Below, one piece after another: positions 45,321 to 54,603 of a DNA stretch of 64,000 nt. Each line of letters opens with the position of its first letter. The stretch's first letter is position 1. The position numbers were made by a program, and so were the translations under genes. The notes under the pieces were generated by a model. It saw only the letters and a program-made list of their open reading frames with translations, did not search any database and was not told the origin of the DNA. Source of the DNA: Gordonia hankookensis (lineage in GTDB: Bacteria > Actinomycetota > Actinomycetes > Mycobacteriales > Mycobacteriaceae); NCBI RefSeq assembly GCF_014673215.1, contig NZ_JACWMS010000006.1, positions 1 through 64,000 of the forward strand, in the 5' to 3' direction.

Positions 45321-45524
45321 ATGGCACAGGGAACTGTGAAGTGGTTCAACGCGGAAAAGGGCTTCGGCTTCATCGCACCTGATGAGGGGTCCGACGACGT
45401 GTTCGTCCACTACTCCGAGATCCAGGGATCCGGTTTCCGCACTCTCGAAGAGAACCAGCGGGTCGAGTTCGAGGTCGGTCAGGGCACCAAGGGCCCGCAG
45501 GCCACCGGTGTTCGCGCCGTCTAG
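45321..45524 (+). CDS. cspA: Cold-shock protein CspA
   Basis: A 67-residue cold-shock domain protein that binds single-stranded RNA/DNA. RNP1 is KGFGFIAP and RNP2 is VFVHYS; GTVKWFNAEKGFG is intact. It is monocistronic with its own strong terminator. Rv3648c position. Confidence 0.97.
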   Translation: MAQGTVKWFNAEKGFGFIAPDEGSDDVFVHYSEIQGSGFRTLEENQRVEFEVGQGTKGPQATGVRAV

Positions 45525-45563
45525 GAGTCACCTCCTGCAAGCTGCGAAGCACGCTTGAGCGAA

Positions 45564-45605
45564 GCCGCTCCCGGTCACCGTCATGGTGACCGGGAGCGGC
45601 TTTTT
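45564..45605 (+). terminator. Rho-independent terminator of cspA
   Basis: A perfect 16-bp stem (GCCGCTCCCGGTCACC / GGTGACCGGGAGCGGC), a 5-nt loop and TTTTT. Confidence 0.97.
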
Positions 45606-45682
45606 CATCATGCTGCCGAACGGAGCGGGACGCCCGTCTGTCGCGTCACCCGTCTGTTGCCCCACGCAGTAACCTCTGTGAT

Positions 45683-46270
45683 GTGGGCCAGTTGTCGTTC
45701 TTCTCGGCGCAGATCGACCAGCCCGCGTACGACGATCTGGCGGGTCTGCTGGCCACCAACGGCCAAGCGGTCCGCTCCGATGCCGGTACGCGGGTGTCTG
45801 TGGTCGTGGCGGACAAGTGGCGGGCCACGGCGATCGTCGAGGAGATCGCGGCGACCGGCCTGGCAGTCGAGATCGTCACGTCTGACGAGGGCAATCCGAT
45901 CGCTCGGACGGGTCACAGTCATCAGCTCGACGGTTTGCACCGGCGATGGTCGGCCGGAGCCGTCAAGGCGATGCCCGCCGGGTGGGTGCCGTCGCCCCGT
46001 GCGCTGCGCCTGTGGACGATCGCCGGTGGTGAACGTGAGGGCGAGCGGTACCTTCTCGGTCTCGATGCCCATGCGCTCGACACCCACGCGATGCTGGCGA
46101 CCGCACTGATGCGGGTCGGCGTCGCGCCGACGCTGGTCGGCACCCGCGGTCAGTCGCCAGCCCTGCGGATTGCGGGAAAGCGTCGCCTCACCCATCTACT
46201 CGAGTACGTAGGCGAGCCCCCTGCACTGCCCGGTGCGGCCGAACACTGGCCGACCATCGCCGGATTCTGA
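45683..46270 (+). CDS. Conserved hypothetical protein (Rv3647c-like)
   Basis: A 195-residue soluble protein conserved between cspA and topA in mycolata. The N-terminus VGQLSFFSAQI and a C-terminal RIAGKRRLTHLLEYVGEPP are its clearest marks. There is no enzyme motif or membrane segment. The GTG start at 45683 is the only good one. Function unknown; its constant place beside topA hints at a chromosome-related role. Confidence 0.82.
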   Translation: MGQLSFFSAQIDQPAYDDLAGLLATNGQAVRSDAGTRVSVVVADKWRATAIVEEIAATGLAVEIVTSDEGNPIARTGHSHQLDGLHRRWSAGAVKAMPAGWVPSPRALRLWTIAGGEREGERYLLGLDAHALDTHAMLATALMRVGVAPTLVGTRGQSPALRIAGKRRLTHLLEYVGEPPALPGAAEHWPTIAGF

Positions 46271-46445
46271 GCGAACACCCCCGACAGACCCGAAAATTTA
46301 CGGAGACCCCGTGAACTGGGGTTATGTGCTGAGCGTGGCGCAATTTGTCACACTGGGAGTTTGAGAAGGGAATCCGGATGTGCAGATGACGCTATATATA
46401 AGGTACAAACCTCAACGAGCAGCGATAGCGAAGTAAGGACGCCCG

Positions 46446-49400
46446 GTGGCCGATACCAGCACCGCACCTCCCGCGAGCGGGAGCACGACTCGACGATTGG
46501 TCATCGTCGAGTCGCCGACCAAGGCCCGCAAGATCGCGGGTTACCTGGGGGCGAATTACGTCGTCGAGTCCTCTCGGGGTCACATCCGCGACCTCCCGCG
46601 CGGTGCGGCCGATGTCCCGGCCAAGTACAAGGGACAGCCGTGGGCGCGCCTCGGGGTGAACGTCGACGACAATTTCGAACCGCTCTACGTGGTCTCCGCC
46701 GACAAGAAGTCCACGGTCACCGAGCTGAAATCGCTGATGAAAGACGTCGACGAGCTCTACCTCGCGACAGACGGTGACCGCGAGGGCGAGGCCATCGCCT
46801 GGCATCTGCTGGAGACCCTGAAGCCGAAGATCCCGGTCAAGCGGATGGTCTTCCACGAGATCACCGAGCCGGCGATCCGAGCCGCCGCCGAGAATCCGCG
46901 CGACCTCGACATTGACCTCGTCGACGCTCAGGAAACCCGCCGCATCCTCGACCGCCTCTACGGCTATGAGGTGTCACCGGTGCTGTGGAAAAAGGTCATG
47001 CCGAAGCTGTCGGCAGGCCGTGTGCAGTCCGTGGCCACCCGCATCATCGTCGACCGCGAACGCGAGCGGATGGCGTTCGTCTCCGCCGACTACTGGGACA
47101 TCGCCGCGACCATGGACGCCGGCGACGCGGCCACCCCGTCGACTTTCGGGTCCCGGCTGGTGTCGGTCGACGACGCACGGGTCGCGACCGGCCGTGATTT
47201 CGACGCGCGCGGCGCTCTGAAGCGTCCCGACGGCGTGGTCGTGCTCGACGGTCCGCGCGCCACCCGGCTGGCCGACGCCCTCGACGGTGCCGACATGTCG
47301 GTGACCTCGGTCGAGGAGAAGCCCTACACCCGCCGCCCCTACGCCCCGTTCATGACCTCGACGCTGCAGCAGGAGGCCGGGCGCAAGCTGCGGTTCTCCT
47401 CCGATCGCACGATGCGGATCGCGCAGCGCCTGTACGAGAACGGTTTCATCACCTACATGCGTACCGACTCGACGACACTGAGCGAGTCGGCGATCAACGC
47501 GGCCCGTGACCAGGCGCGCGAGCTGTACGGCGATGCGTTCGTACATCCGACTCCGCGGCAGTACACGCGCAAGGTCAAGAACGCGCAGGAAGCCCACGAG
47601 GCGATTCGGCCCGCGGGTGAGACGTTCCGGACCCCGGGCCAGCTCGCGGGTCAGCTCGAGTCCGATGAGTTCCGCCTGTACGAGCTGATCTGGCAGCGGA
47701 CCGTCGCATCGCAGATGGCCGACGCCAAGGGCACCACGATGAGTCTGCGGATCAGTGGCACGGCGTCGACGGGGGAGCGATGCACGTTCGCCGCGTCCGG
47801 TCGCACGATCACGTTCCCGGGCTTCCTGTCGGCCTACGTCGAGACCGTCGACGAGCAGACCGGCGGACAGGCCGACGACGAGGAGAACCGCCTCCCGAAT
47901 CTCACCGAGGGCCAGGCGCTGACGGCCACCTCGCTGACGGCCGACGGACATTCCACCAATCCGCCCGCGCGCTTCACCGAGGCGTCGCTGGTCAAGGTGC
48001 TCGAAGAACTGGGGATCGGCCGGCCGTCGACGTATGCGTCGATCATCGGCACCATCCAGGACCGTGGCTACGTCGTGAAGAAGGGCAATGCCCTCGTGCC
48101 GTCGTGGATCGCGTTCGCGGTCGTCGGGTTGCTCGAGGCATATTTCGAGAACCTCGTCGACTACGACTTCACCGCCTCACTCGAGGATGACCTCGACCAG
48201 ATCGCCAGCGGCAACGCCAACCGCACCCGCTGGCTCACCGAGTTCTACTTCGGCGACAACGCCGAGGCCCCGGTGGCCGAGGGATCGGGCGAGACCGGAT
48301 CCGGCATCGCCAAGCACGGCGGGCTGAAGAAGCTGGTCGGCGTCAACCTCGAGGAGATCGACGCCCGCGAGGTGAACTCGATCCGCCTGTTCGACGACGA
48401 CGAGGGGCGTCCGGTCTACGTCCGCGTCGGTCGGTACGGGCCATACCTCGAACGCAATGTTGCCCAGCCCGGTGCGGAACCGGATCTCAAGCGCGCCAAC
48501 CTGCCCGCCGACATCACTCCGGACGAGTTGACGCCGGCCGTCGCGGAGAAGTTGTTCGCGACTCCGCAGGAGGGGCGGACCCTCGGCGTCGATCCGCTGT
48601 CCGGCCACGAGATCGTGGCGAAGGAAGGCCGTTTCGGTCCCTACGTGACCGAGATCCTGCCGTCGGACGACGACGATGACACCGGCAGCGCGCCTGCCAC
48701 GGTCCCCGCGGGGCCGACGCCGCGCGACGGCGGTGACTCCGGAGGCGAGGTGGTCCACCTCGACGACGCGCCGACCGGAGGTGGCGGCACCACGACAGCG
48801 AAGAAGGCTCCCGCGAAGAAGGCCGCGGCGAAGAAAGCCGCCAAGAAGGCCGGCCCGAAACCGCGGACCGGATCGCTGTTCAAGACGATGGACATCTCGA
48901 CGGTCACCCTCGAGGATGCGCTCAAGCTGCTGTCGTTGCCGCGGGTGGTGGGCGTCGATCCGGAGTCCGGCGACGAGATCACCGCGCAGAACGGCCGCTA
49001 CGGGCCGTATCTCAAGAAGGGCACCGACTCGCGGTCGCTGACCAACGAGGAGCAGCTCTTCGAGATCACGCTCGACGAGGCGCTGAAGATCTACTCCGAG
49101 CCCAAGCGACGGGGTCGTCAGGCCGCCGCTCCTCCGTTGCGTGAACTGGGCAACGACTCGGTCAGTGAGAAGCCGATGGTGATCAAGGACGGCCGCTTCG
49201 GTCCGTATGTCACCGACGGCGAGACAAACGCCAGCCTGCGCAAGGGCGACGAGGTCGATTCGATCACCCCGGAGCGGGCGATGGAACTGCTGGCCGACCG
49301 TCGTGCACGCGGGCCCGTGAAGAAGCGGGCCGCGAAGAAGGCCCCGGCAAAGAAGGCTCCGGCCAAGAAGGCCGCGGCGAAGAAGACGACCGCCAAGAAG

Positions 49401-49457
49401 ACCGCTGCGAAGAAGACGACCGCGAAAAAGACCGCGGCCAAGAAGACAACCGAGTAG
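46446..49457 (+). CDS. topA: DNA topoisomerase I
   Basis: A 1003-residue type IA topoisomerase that relaxes negative supercoils. The Toprim domain has VESPTKARK (E22) and ATDGDREGE (D109, D111, E113), and the active-site Tyr is Y337 in GFITYMRTDST. As in mycobacteria the C-terminus lacks Zn fingers and has four repeats of the RYGPY/RFGPY type. It also has two Lys-rich segments: one interdomain (AKKAPAKKAAAKKAAKKAG) and a terminal run of about ten AAKK/TAKK units, used for processivity. GTG 46446 start. Confidence 0.97.
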   Translation: MADTSTAPPASGSTTRRLVIVESPTKARKIAGYLGANYVVESSRGHIRDLPRGAADVPAKYKGQPWARLGVNVDDNFEPLYVVSADKKSTVTELKSLMKDVDELYLATDGDREGEAIAWHLLETLKPKIPVKRMVFHEITEPAIRAAAENPRDLDIDLVDAQETRRILDRLYGYEVSPVLWKKVMPKLSAGRVQSVATRIIVDRERERMAFVSADYWDIAATMDAGDAATPSTFGSRLVSVDDARVATGRDFDARGALKRPDGVVVLDGPRATRLADALDGADMSVTSVEEKPYTRRPYAPFMTSTLQQEAGRKLRFSSDRTMRIAQRLYENGFITYMRTDSTTLSESAINAARDQARELYGDAFVHPTPRQYTRKVKNAQEAHEAIRPAGETFRTPGQLAGQLESDEFRLYELIWQRTVASQMADAKGTTMSLRISGTASTGERCTFAASGRTITFPGFLSAYVETVDEQTGGQADDEENRLPNLTEGQALTATSLTADGHSTNPPARFTEASLVKVLEELGIGRPSTYASIIGTIQDRGYVVKKGNALVPSWIAFAVVGLLEAYFENLVDYDFTASLEDDLDQIASGNANRTRWLTEFYFGDNAEAPVAEGSGETGSGIAKHGGLKKLVGVNLEEIDAREVNSIRLFDDDEGRPVYVRVGRYGPYLERNVAQPGAEPDLKRANLPADITPDELTPAVAEKLFATPQEGRTLGVDPLSGHEIVAKEGRFGPYVTEILPSDDDDDTGSAPATVPAGPTPRDGGDSGGEVVHLDDAPTGGGGTTTAKKAPAKKAAAKKAAKKAGPKPRTGSLFKTMDISTVTLEDALKLLSLPRVVGVDPESGDEITAQNGRYGPYLKKGTDSRSLTNEEQLFEITLDEALKIYSEPKRRGRQAAAPPLRELGNDSVSEKPMVIKDGRFGPYVTDGETNASLRKGDEVDSITPERAMELLADRRARGPVKKRAAKKAPAKKAPAKKAAAKKTTAKKTAAKKTTAKKTAAKKTTE

Positions 49458-49481
49458 TCCCCGCCGGGACGCTGTCTCTAA

Positions 49482-49722
49482 CGCTGGTCGACCAGGCGCT
49501 GGTCGAGCAGGCACCCGCCGCCCCTACCGTTGGTCGAGTAGGCGCCCACCGCTCCTACCGCTGGTCGAGTAGGCGCCCACCGCTCCTACCGCTGGTCGAG
49601 TACGACCGAGCCGCTAGGCGAGGGAGGTATCGAGACCACTTGTGCCGCGCGAGGTCTCGATACGGCGCTCGCCTAGCGGCTCGCACCTACTCGACCAGCG
49701 GTGAGCACACTCGACCAGCGGG
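49482..49722. repeat. Cluster of CGCTGGTCGAG repeats with a 111-bp cruciform
   Basis: Five direct copies of CGCTGGTCGA (49482, 49498, 49529 with one change, 49559, 49590) and two inverted copies (49688, 49707) occur here. Within the cluster, 49590-49700 forms a nested inverted repeat with three pairs of arms: CGCTGGTCGAGTA/TACTCGACCAGCG, GAGCCGCTAGGCGAG/CTCGCCTAGCGGCTC and GTATCGAGACC/GGTCTCGATAC. It sits between convergent topA and the cyclase gene and may terminate both. Confidence 0.9.
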
Positions 49723-49736
49723 TGACACCGCCCTGC

Positions 49737-51281
49737 TCAGTCCCCCATCGGCTCGAGCAGCGGGCGGGCGAGCAGCGTCTCGATACCGCGACCACGGAGC
49801 TCGACGCCCTCGCCGATCTCCCAGTTCTCCGACTCCTGCTGCGATGCGAGGAACACGGCGCGTGCGCTGCCGAGCACGCGGCTCGGTTCGTCCTTGGCGA
49901 GCTCGGTGAGCCGCGCGGCCTCGTTGACCGGGTCGCCGATCACGGTGTACTCGAGACGCTGTTCGGAGCCGATGTGGCCGGCGATCGCCTTGCCCGCCGA
50001 CACCCCGATCCCGATGTCGGTGTCGCCCAGGGTGCGGTACAGCTCGGTGCGGAGCTCGCGCGCGGAGGCCAGGGCACGTCCGGCGAAGTCCTCGAGATCG
50101 AGAGGAGCACCGAAGATGGCGAGTGCAGCGTCACCCTGGAACTTGTTGACGAAACCGCCGTGGCGGCCGACGACGGCGACCACCACGCGGAAGAACTCGT
50201 TGAGCAGCTCGACCACATCGCGTGGCGGCCGGTTCACCGCCAGCCGCGTCGACCCCACGATGTCGACGAACAGGACTCCGACGTAGCGTTCCTGGCCGCC
50301 GAGCTCGGTGCCGGTCTCGATCGCCCGTCGTGCCACGTCCTCGCCCACGTACCGGCCGAACAGGTTGCGCAGCTGTTGGCGCTCGCGCAGGTCGGCGACC
50401 ATGTCGTTGAAGCCTGCCTGCAACAGGCCGAGATCGCTGCCGTCATAGATCCGGACCGCGACATTCAGGTTGCCCGCCGACACCTGGCTCTGAGCGCGGC
50501 GCAATTGTTTGATCGGATCGTTGATCGCGGCGACCACACGGACGATCGCGATGACGCTGAACGCGAGGGCCGCTCCTGACATCCATAGGATCGGTCGCTG
50601 CAAACCGGCCGGATCGGTCGCGATCCAGCCGAGTCGTTGCAGGGTGATCAGTCCGATGATGACGGCCAGCGGTGCGACGACGCTGATCACCCAGAACACC
50701 GCGATGCGGGTGGTCACGCTCGGCGCGACCGCCACGTCGGGCTCGTTCGCCATCGCGGCCACGGTGATGGGCCGCAACACCTTCTCGGCCTGCATGTACG
50801 ACAGCACGCAGGTCACCAGGGCGCCGATGGCGCTGGCCATGCCCACGATGAACGCGTCCTTGTGGGAGACCGCGAAGTTGACCAGGGTGAACAGCACTCC
50901 GCCGACCAGCCACAGGCCGGCGTTGACCACCGACAACAGGTACGGCAGTTTGAGCGCGCGACGTCGCGCGTTCTCGTTGTCCAGGCGCGTACGCCGCCGA
51001 TGCCACACCAGCACCGGCAACGACAGTTGGATGCTCAGGAACGCGCCGACCAGCATCGCGCCGATGAGGTAGACGGCGAAGATGATCTGGTTGAGCGCGG
51101 TGATCTCGTCGAGACGGATGGAGTCCTCCATCGGCATCCCGAATCGGAGGAACGCGAAGGTGAACAGAGCGCCCACCACGTTGGCCCTCAACATGTCGAG
51201 GGCAAGGATCGGCCACGGTGTGTGCACGAGCCATCGGGCCAGATGCAGGCCCTTTGACCACCGAGACCGCCGTTCAATCAC
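49737..51281 (-). CDS. Membrane adenylate cyclase with HAMP domain (Rv3645-like)
   Basis: A 514-residue class III nucleotide cyclase. Six predicted membrane helices (about 25-260) are followed by a HAMP domain (DPIKQLRRAQSQVSAGNLN) and a catalytic domain. The metal Asp residues lie in LFVDIVGST and FQGDAAL, the substrate-selecting Lys in NKFQGD and the Asp in VIGDPVNEAARL, so ATP is the expected substrate. GTG 51281 was chosen; TTG 51308 is an alternative. It makes the cAMP read by Crp. Confidence 0.93.
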   Translation of the reverse strand: MIERRSRWSKGLHLARWLVHTPWPILALDMLRANVVGALFTFAFLRFGMPMEDSIRLDEITALNQIIFAVYLIGAMLVGAFLSIQLSLPVLVWHRRRTRLDNENARRRALKLPYLLSVVNAGLWLVGGVLFTLVNFAVSHKDAFIVGMASAIGALVTCVLSYMQAEKVLRPITVAAMANEPDVAVAPSVTTRIAVFWVISVVAPLAVIIGLITLQRLGWIATDPAGLQRPILWMSGAALAFSVIAIVRVVAAINDPIKQLRRAQSQVSAGNLNVAVRIYDGSDLGLLQAGFNDMVADLRERQQLRNLFGRYVGEDVARRAIETGTELGGQERYVGVLFVDIVGSTRLAVNRPPRDVVELLNEFFRVVVAVVGRHGGFVNKFQGDAALAIFGAPLDLEDFAGRALASARELRTELYRTLGDTDIGIGVSAGKAIAGHIGSEQRLEYTVIGDPVNEAARLTELAKDEPSRVLGSARAVFLASQQESENWEIGEGVELRGRGIETLLARPLLEPMGD

Positions 51282-51365
51282 GTAACAACGGTAGCTGTCT
51301 GCTTGCAATTGTTAAACACACGCAGGTCGGTGGGAGGTGTCTGAGCAGCACATTAGGGTGGCGGT

Positions 51366-52625
51366 GTGACGAATGTCTTCAGCCGTTTGATCGGCCAGGT
51401 CGCGGTGGCCGAGGAACTGCAGGCAGCAGCCCACGCCGCCCGTGGCGTGGCGGCGCGACTCGACGAGGGCGATTCCGCCGTCGGCGACCCGGACGACGAC
51501 CGATTCACGGGTCGGTCCCGGGCGGCGATGACCCACGCATGGCTGTTCACCGGCCCGCCCGGCAGCGGGCGTTCGGTGGCTGCGACGTGCTTTGCAGCGG
51601 CGTTGCAGTGCCACGCCGAGGACGAGGTCGGTTGCGGTGAATGCCGTGCCTGCGTCACCGCGATGGCGCAGACCCATGCCGACATTCGGCACGTCGTCCC
51701 CCAGGGGCTGAGTTTGTCGGTGCACGAGGCGCGTGACGTGGTGCAGGCCGCGGCGCGGCGCCCGGGCACCGGCCGGTGGCAGATCGTCATCGTCGAGGAT
51801 GCTGATCGACTCACCGAGCAGGCGGCGAATGCTCTCCTGAAAGCGGTCGAGGAGCCGGCGTCCCGGACGGTCTTTCTGCTGTGCGCACCGTCGGTGGATC
51901 CGGAGGACATCTCGGTCACCCTGCGGTCGCGTTGTCGACATGTCGCCCTCACGACGCCGGGGGTGGCCGACATCGAGCGGGTCCTGGTCGACCGCGACGG
52001 CATCGAACCGGAACGGGCGGCCTGGGCGGCCGGTGTGTGCGGAGGTCATGTGGGCCGCGCCCGACGGCTGGCCACCGACGACGACGCTCGGGCCCAGCGC
52101 GAGAAGGCCCTCGGGCTCGCGCGGGCCGCCACTCGGGATTCGACGGCGTACGCCGCGGCCGAGTCGTTGGTGAAGTCCGCAGAGGAGGCCGCCAAGGCCA
52201 TCAGCGCCGAACTCGATGAACCCGAGACCGAGGAGATGCGGACGGCTCTCGGCGCCGGCGGCACCGGCAAGGGCACCGCACGGCCGCCCCGTGGGAGCGC
52301 CGGTGCGTTGAAGGAGCTGGAGCGGCGGCAGAAGTCGCGGGCCACCCGGGTCTCCCGCGACATGCTCGACCGCGCCCTGGTCGATCTCGCCGCACTCTTC
52401 CGCGATGCGTTGGTGGTCTCGGTCGGTGCCTCGGTGACCGCGATGCATCCGGACAAGGCGGATCTGGTCGGAGGGATGGCGCACTACGCGTCGCCCGAGC
52501 GCCTCCTGCGGTGCGTCGAGGCCGTCCTGGACTGCCGGACCGCCCTGGATGTGAACGTGAAGCCGAAGTTCGCGGTCGACGCGATGGTGGCCAAGATCGG
52601 CTTGGCGATGAACTCCGGCAGGTGA
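51366..52625 (+). CDS. holB: DNA polymerase III subunit delta'
   Basis: A 419-residue clamp-loader subunit (Rv3644c). The Walker A is the degenerate GPPGSGRS expected for non-hydrolysing delta', and the Zn knuckle is CGECRAC with an upstream Cys (QCHAED). Sensor motifs are ANALLKAVEEP and SRCRH. A Glu/Ala-rich insert lies near 260-320. It is divergent from the cyclase gene by about 85 bases. Co-regulation is not evident. Confidence 0.94.
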   Translation: MTNVFSRLIGQVAVAEELQAAAHAARGVAARLDEGDSAVGDPDDDRFTGRSRAAMTHAWLFTGPPGSGRSVAATCFAAALQCHAEDEVGCGECRACVTAMAQTHADIRHVVPQGLSLSVHEARDVVQAAARRPGTGRWQIVIVEDADRLTEQAANALLKAVEEPASRTVFLLCAPSVDPEDISVTLRSRCRHVALTTPGVADIERVLVDRDGIEPERAAWAAGVCGGHVGRARRLATDDDARAQREKALGLARAATRDSTAYAAAESLVKSAEEAAKAISAELDEPETEEMRTALGAGGTGKGTARPPRGSAGALKELERRQKSRATRVSRDMLDRALVDLAALFRDALVVSVGASVTAMHPDKADLVGGMAHYASPERLLRCVEAVLDCRTALDVNVKPKFAVDAMVAKIGLAMNSGR

Positions 52626-52627
52626 TG

Positions 52628-53551
52628 TCAGGCGCTGACCGGCGGCCCCGTCGCTCCGACCTGCATCGCGATGTCGAGCAGGTCGCGGGCCGGACCGCGC
52701 AGCGAGATGTGGGGGGTCCACACCGCGCGCAGGGGACGCACCATGCGAAGGCCTGCCACGTCGACGCGGACCAGGCGTCCGGCGGCGATGTCGTCGTCGA
52801 CGGAGAGACGTGACAGGACCGCAGCGCCCGGAGACGTCAGCACCGACGACCGGATCGCGGTGACCGACCGGAGTTCGATGAGGGGATCGGTGGGCGTGAC
52901 GCCCGAATCACGCAGTGCCGCTTCGAAGGTGACGCGCGTGCCGGATCCGGGTTCGCGCTGGATGAGTGGTGTGGCTGCGAGCTCGTCGAGGTGGACGCTC
53001 CGCCCGTCTGCCCATGGGTGGCCGGGCGCCGCGACCACCACCAGTTCGTCGCGGGCGACCACGGCGCTGTCGAGATCGCCTGCCGCGCCGGGACTCTCGA
53101 TGAACCCGAGGTCGGCCTTGCCGGCGTGAACGGTTTCGATGACCTCGGTCGAGTTCATCGGTCGCACCGAGATCTTGACGTCGCTGCGGTGGGCGAGCGT
53201 GCTGATCCAGAGTGGTACCAGGTACTCGGAGACCGTCTTCGACGCAGCGACCACCAACGTCGCGTGCCGGGCGCCGACCAGCGCATCGACGCCGGCCATG
53301 AACTGGGTCGCCCGCTCGACGAGCGCGTTCGCCCACTCCAACACCGCCATCCCGTTCGCGGTGACGTCGACGCCGCCTGCCGACCGGATGAAGATCTCCA
53401 CACCAAGCTCGCGTTCGACCCCCCGGACGCGGGCACTCACCGCTTGCTGGCTGATGCCGAGGTCCCGCGCGGCGGCGCCCATACTGCCGAGCCGGGCGAC
53501 GGTCACCACGACGTCGAGGGCGGGGATGTCAGGGAGTCGGCGTTGCACCAT
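52628..53551 (-). CDS. LysR family regulator
   Basis: A 307-residue LysR regulator. The winged HTH is VVTVARLGSMGAAARDLGISQQ (about 15-35) followed by SARVRGVERELGVEIF. The substrate domain has HPWADGRSV and QREPGSGTR, a pattern seen in LysR proteins controlling sulfur or carboxylate genes. ATG 53551 fits the family. There is no divergent partner gene; its upstream region holds a 14-bp inverted repeat. Confidence 0.88.
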   Translation of the reverse strand: MVQRRLPDIPALDVVVTVARLGSMGAAARDLGISQQAVSARVRGVERELGVEIFIRSAGGVDVTANGMAVLEWANALVERATQFMAGVDALVGARHATLVVAASKTVSEYLVPLWISTLAHRSDVKISVRPMNSTEVIETVHAGKADLGFIESPGAAGDLDSAVVARDELVVVAAPGHPWADGRSVHLDELAATPLIQREPGSGTRVTFEAALRDSGVTPTDPLIELRSVTAIRSSVLTSPGAAVLSRLSVDDDIAAGRLVRVDVAGLRMVRPLRAVWTPHISLRGPARDLLDIAMQVGATGPPVSA

Positions 53552-53564
53552 ACGATGACTTTCC

Positions 53565-53637
53565 GTCCCAGATGACACCTGAGCGCATCGTCGCGTCGAG
53601 GACGACCTCGGCCGACTGCTGTCGTGTCATCTGGGAC
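53565..53637. repeat. 14-bp perfect inverted repeat upstream of lysR
   Basis: GTCCCAGATGACAC (53565-53578) is exactly complementary to 53624-53637, with 45 bases between. It spans the lysR leader and the end of the small acidic gene. It could be an operator pair, a terminator for the 70-residue gene, or both. Confidence 0.75.
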
Positions 53638-53652
53638 AGCGACGGCCGGCGG

Positions 53653-53865
53653 TCACTTCTCCGTCGCCGATCCGCCGCCCTCGGTGTCGTCGGACGCGCT
53701 CTCGCCGTCGGTGCCGCCCTCATCTCCGGCGGTGTCACCGGATTCCTCGTCCTCCTCGCGGAACGCGTCATAGCCGTCGACGCCTTCGAGGACGGTGAGC
53801 TCCTGATCGAACGCAGCGGAGACGGCCTTCGCTTCCTCTTTGATCTTGTTGATGAAGTCCGACAT
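53653..53865 (-). CDS. Small acidic protein, 70 aa
   Basis: The N-terminal half is a short amphipathic helix (MSDFINKIKEEAKAVSAAFD); the C-terminal half is a Glu/Asp/Gly/Ser run with no fold. AAGGAG seven bases before ATG 53865 supports translation. I recognise no family. It lies upstream of lysR on the same strand, about 100 bases away. Confidence 0.65.
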   Translation of the reverse strand: MSDFINKIKEEAKAVSAAFDQELTVLEGVDGYDAFREEDEESGDTAGDEGGTDGESASDDTEGGGSATEK

Positions 53866-54025
53866 CGTGTTCTCCTTGCCACCTCGCCCGGCCGCTCGAC
53901 CGGTGGTCCCGACACCACTATAAGGACGTCTGGGTCATTCGAATGACCGAAAACTCGGGGGAGAGGGAGGGGTGAGCTGACCAGGCCGTTCGGCAGGGCC
54001 AACGGGACCCTCGTCGCCGTGATGG

Positions 54026-54098
54026 AGCCGCCCAGGGGAATCGAACCCCTGACCTATTCATTACGAGTGAATTGCTCTACCGACTGAGCTAGGGCGGC
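54026..54098 (-). tRNA. tRNA-Thr (anticodon CGT)
   Basis: A 73-nt cloverleaf on the minus strand. The acceptor GCCGCCC pairs with GGGCGGC and the discriminator is T. The anticodon arm ATTCA-CTCGTAA-TGAAT gives CGT. T-arm CAGGGGTTCGATTCCCCTG. CCA is not encoded. Confidence 0.97.
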
Positions 54099-54225
54099 GT
54101 GCTGCGCAAGGCAGCGCACACGAGTGTAGCGAGCCCCGATGGCAAGGACAAAACCAGTCGAACGACCGACTGTACGGTGCCGCTGCCTTGGTAAGGTTCC
54201 CGGGTCAGACTGCGTTGGGGGATCA

Positions 54226-54600
54226 ATGGCAATCTTCAGTGTCGAGCCGGGGCAACTGTCGTCCGCGGCGGCGAAGCTGGATGGCTTGGCGAACGAGATT
54301 CGCGGGCTCGAACTTGGGACGAAGATGTCGGTGCTGGGTGAGGCCATCCCGGACACGGCGAACTGCCCGTCGCCGATCAAGCCCATCGCTGCCCGCGCCG
54401 ACCAGACGGTGACGACGTCGCTGAGCAATTGCGGGGGCCAGGTCGAGGCATTCGGCGCCTTGGTGCGGGCCGCGAAATCGGTCACCGAATCGACCGACGA
54501 CTTCAATTCGACCAGGTTCTCGGACGCCGGTGAACTACCGAGCGTCGAGCCGTGGAATCCCGGCAATGTGCCACCCCCGTCCTCACCGTCGGGGAATTGA
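54226..54600 (+). CDS. EspC-like/ESX-associated small helical protein
   Basis: A 124-residue protein starting MAIFSVEPGQLSSAAAKLDGL, the layout of EspC/WXG100-related type VII secretion substrates: a first amphipathic helix, a loop, a second helix (VEAFGALVRAAKSVTE) and a Pro/Ser-rich tail. Two Cys (ANCPSP, SNCGGQ) could link the helices. ATG 54226 follows GGGGG. It is separated from the next gene by three bases and is its probable co-secreted partner. Confidence 0.72.
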   Translation: MAIFSVEPGQLSSAAAKLDGLANEIRGLELGTKMSVLGEAIPDTANCPSPIKPIAARADQTVTTSLSNCGGQVEAFGALVRAAKSVTESTDDFNSTRFSDAGELPSVEPWNPGNVPPPSSPSGN

Positions 54601-54603
54601 GAC

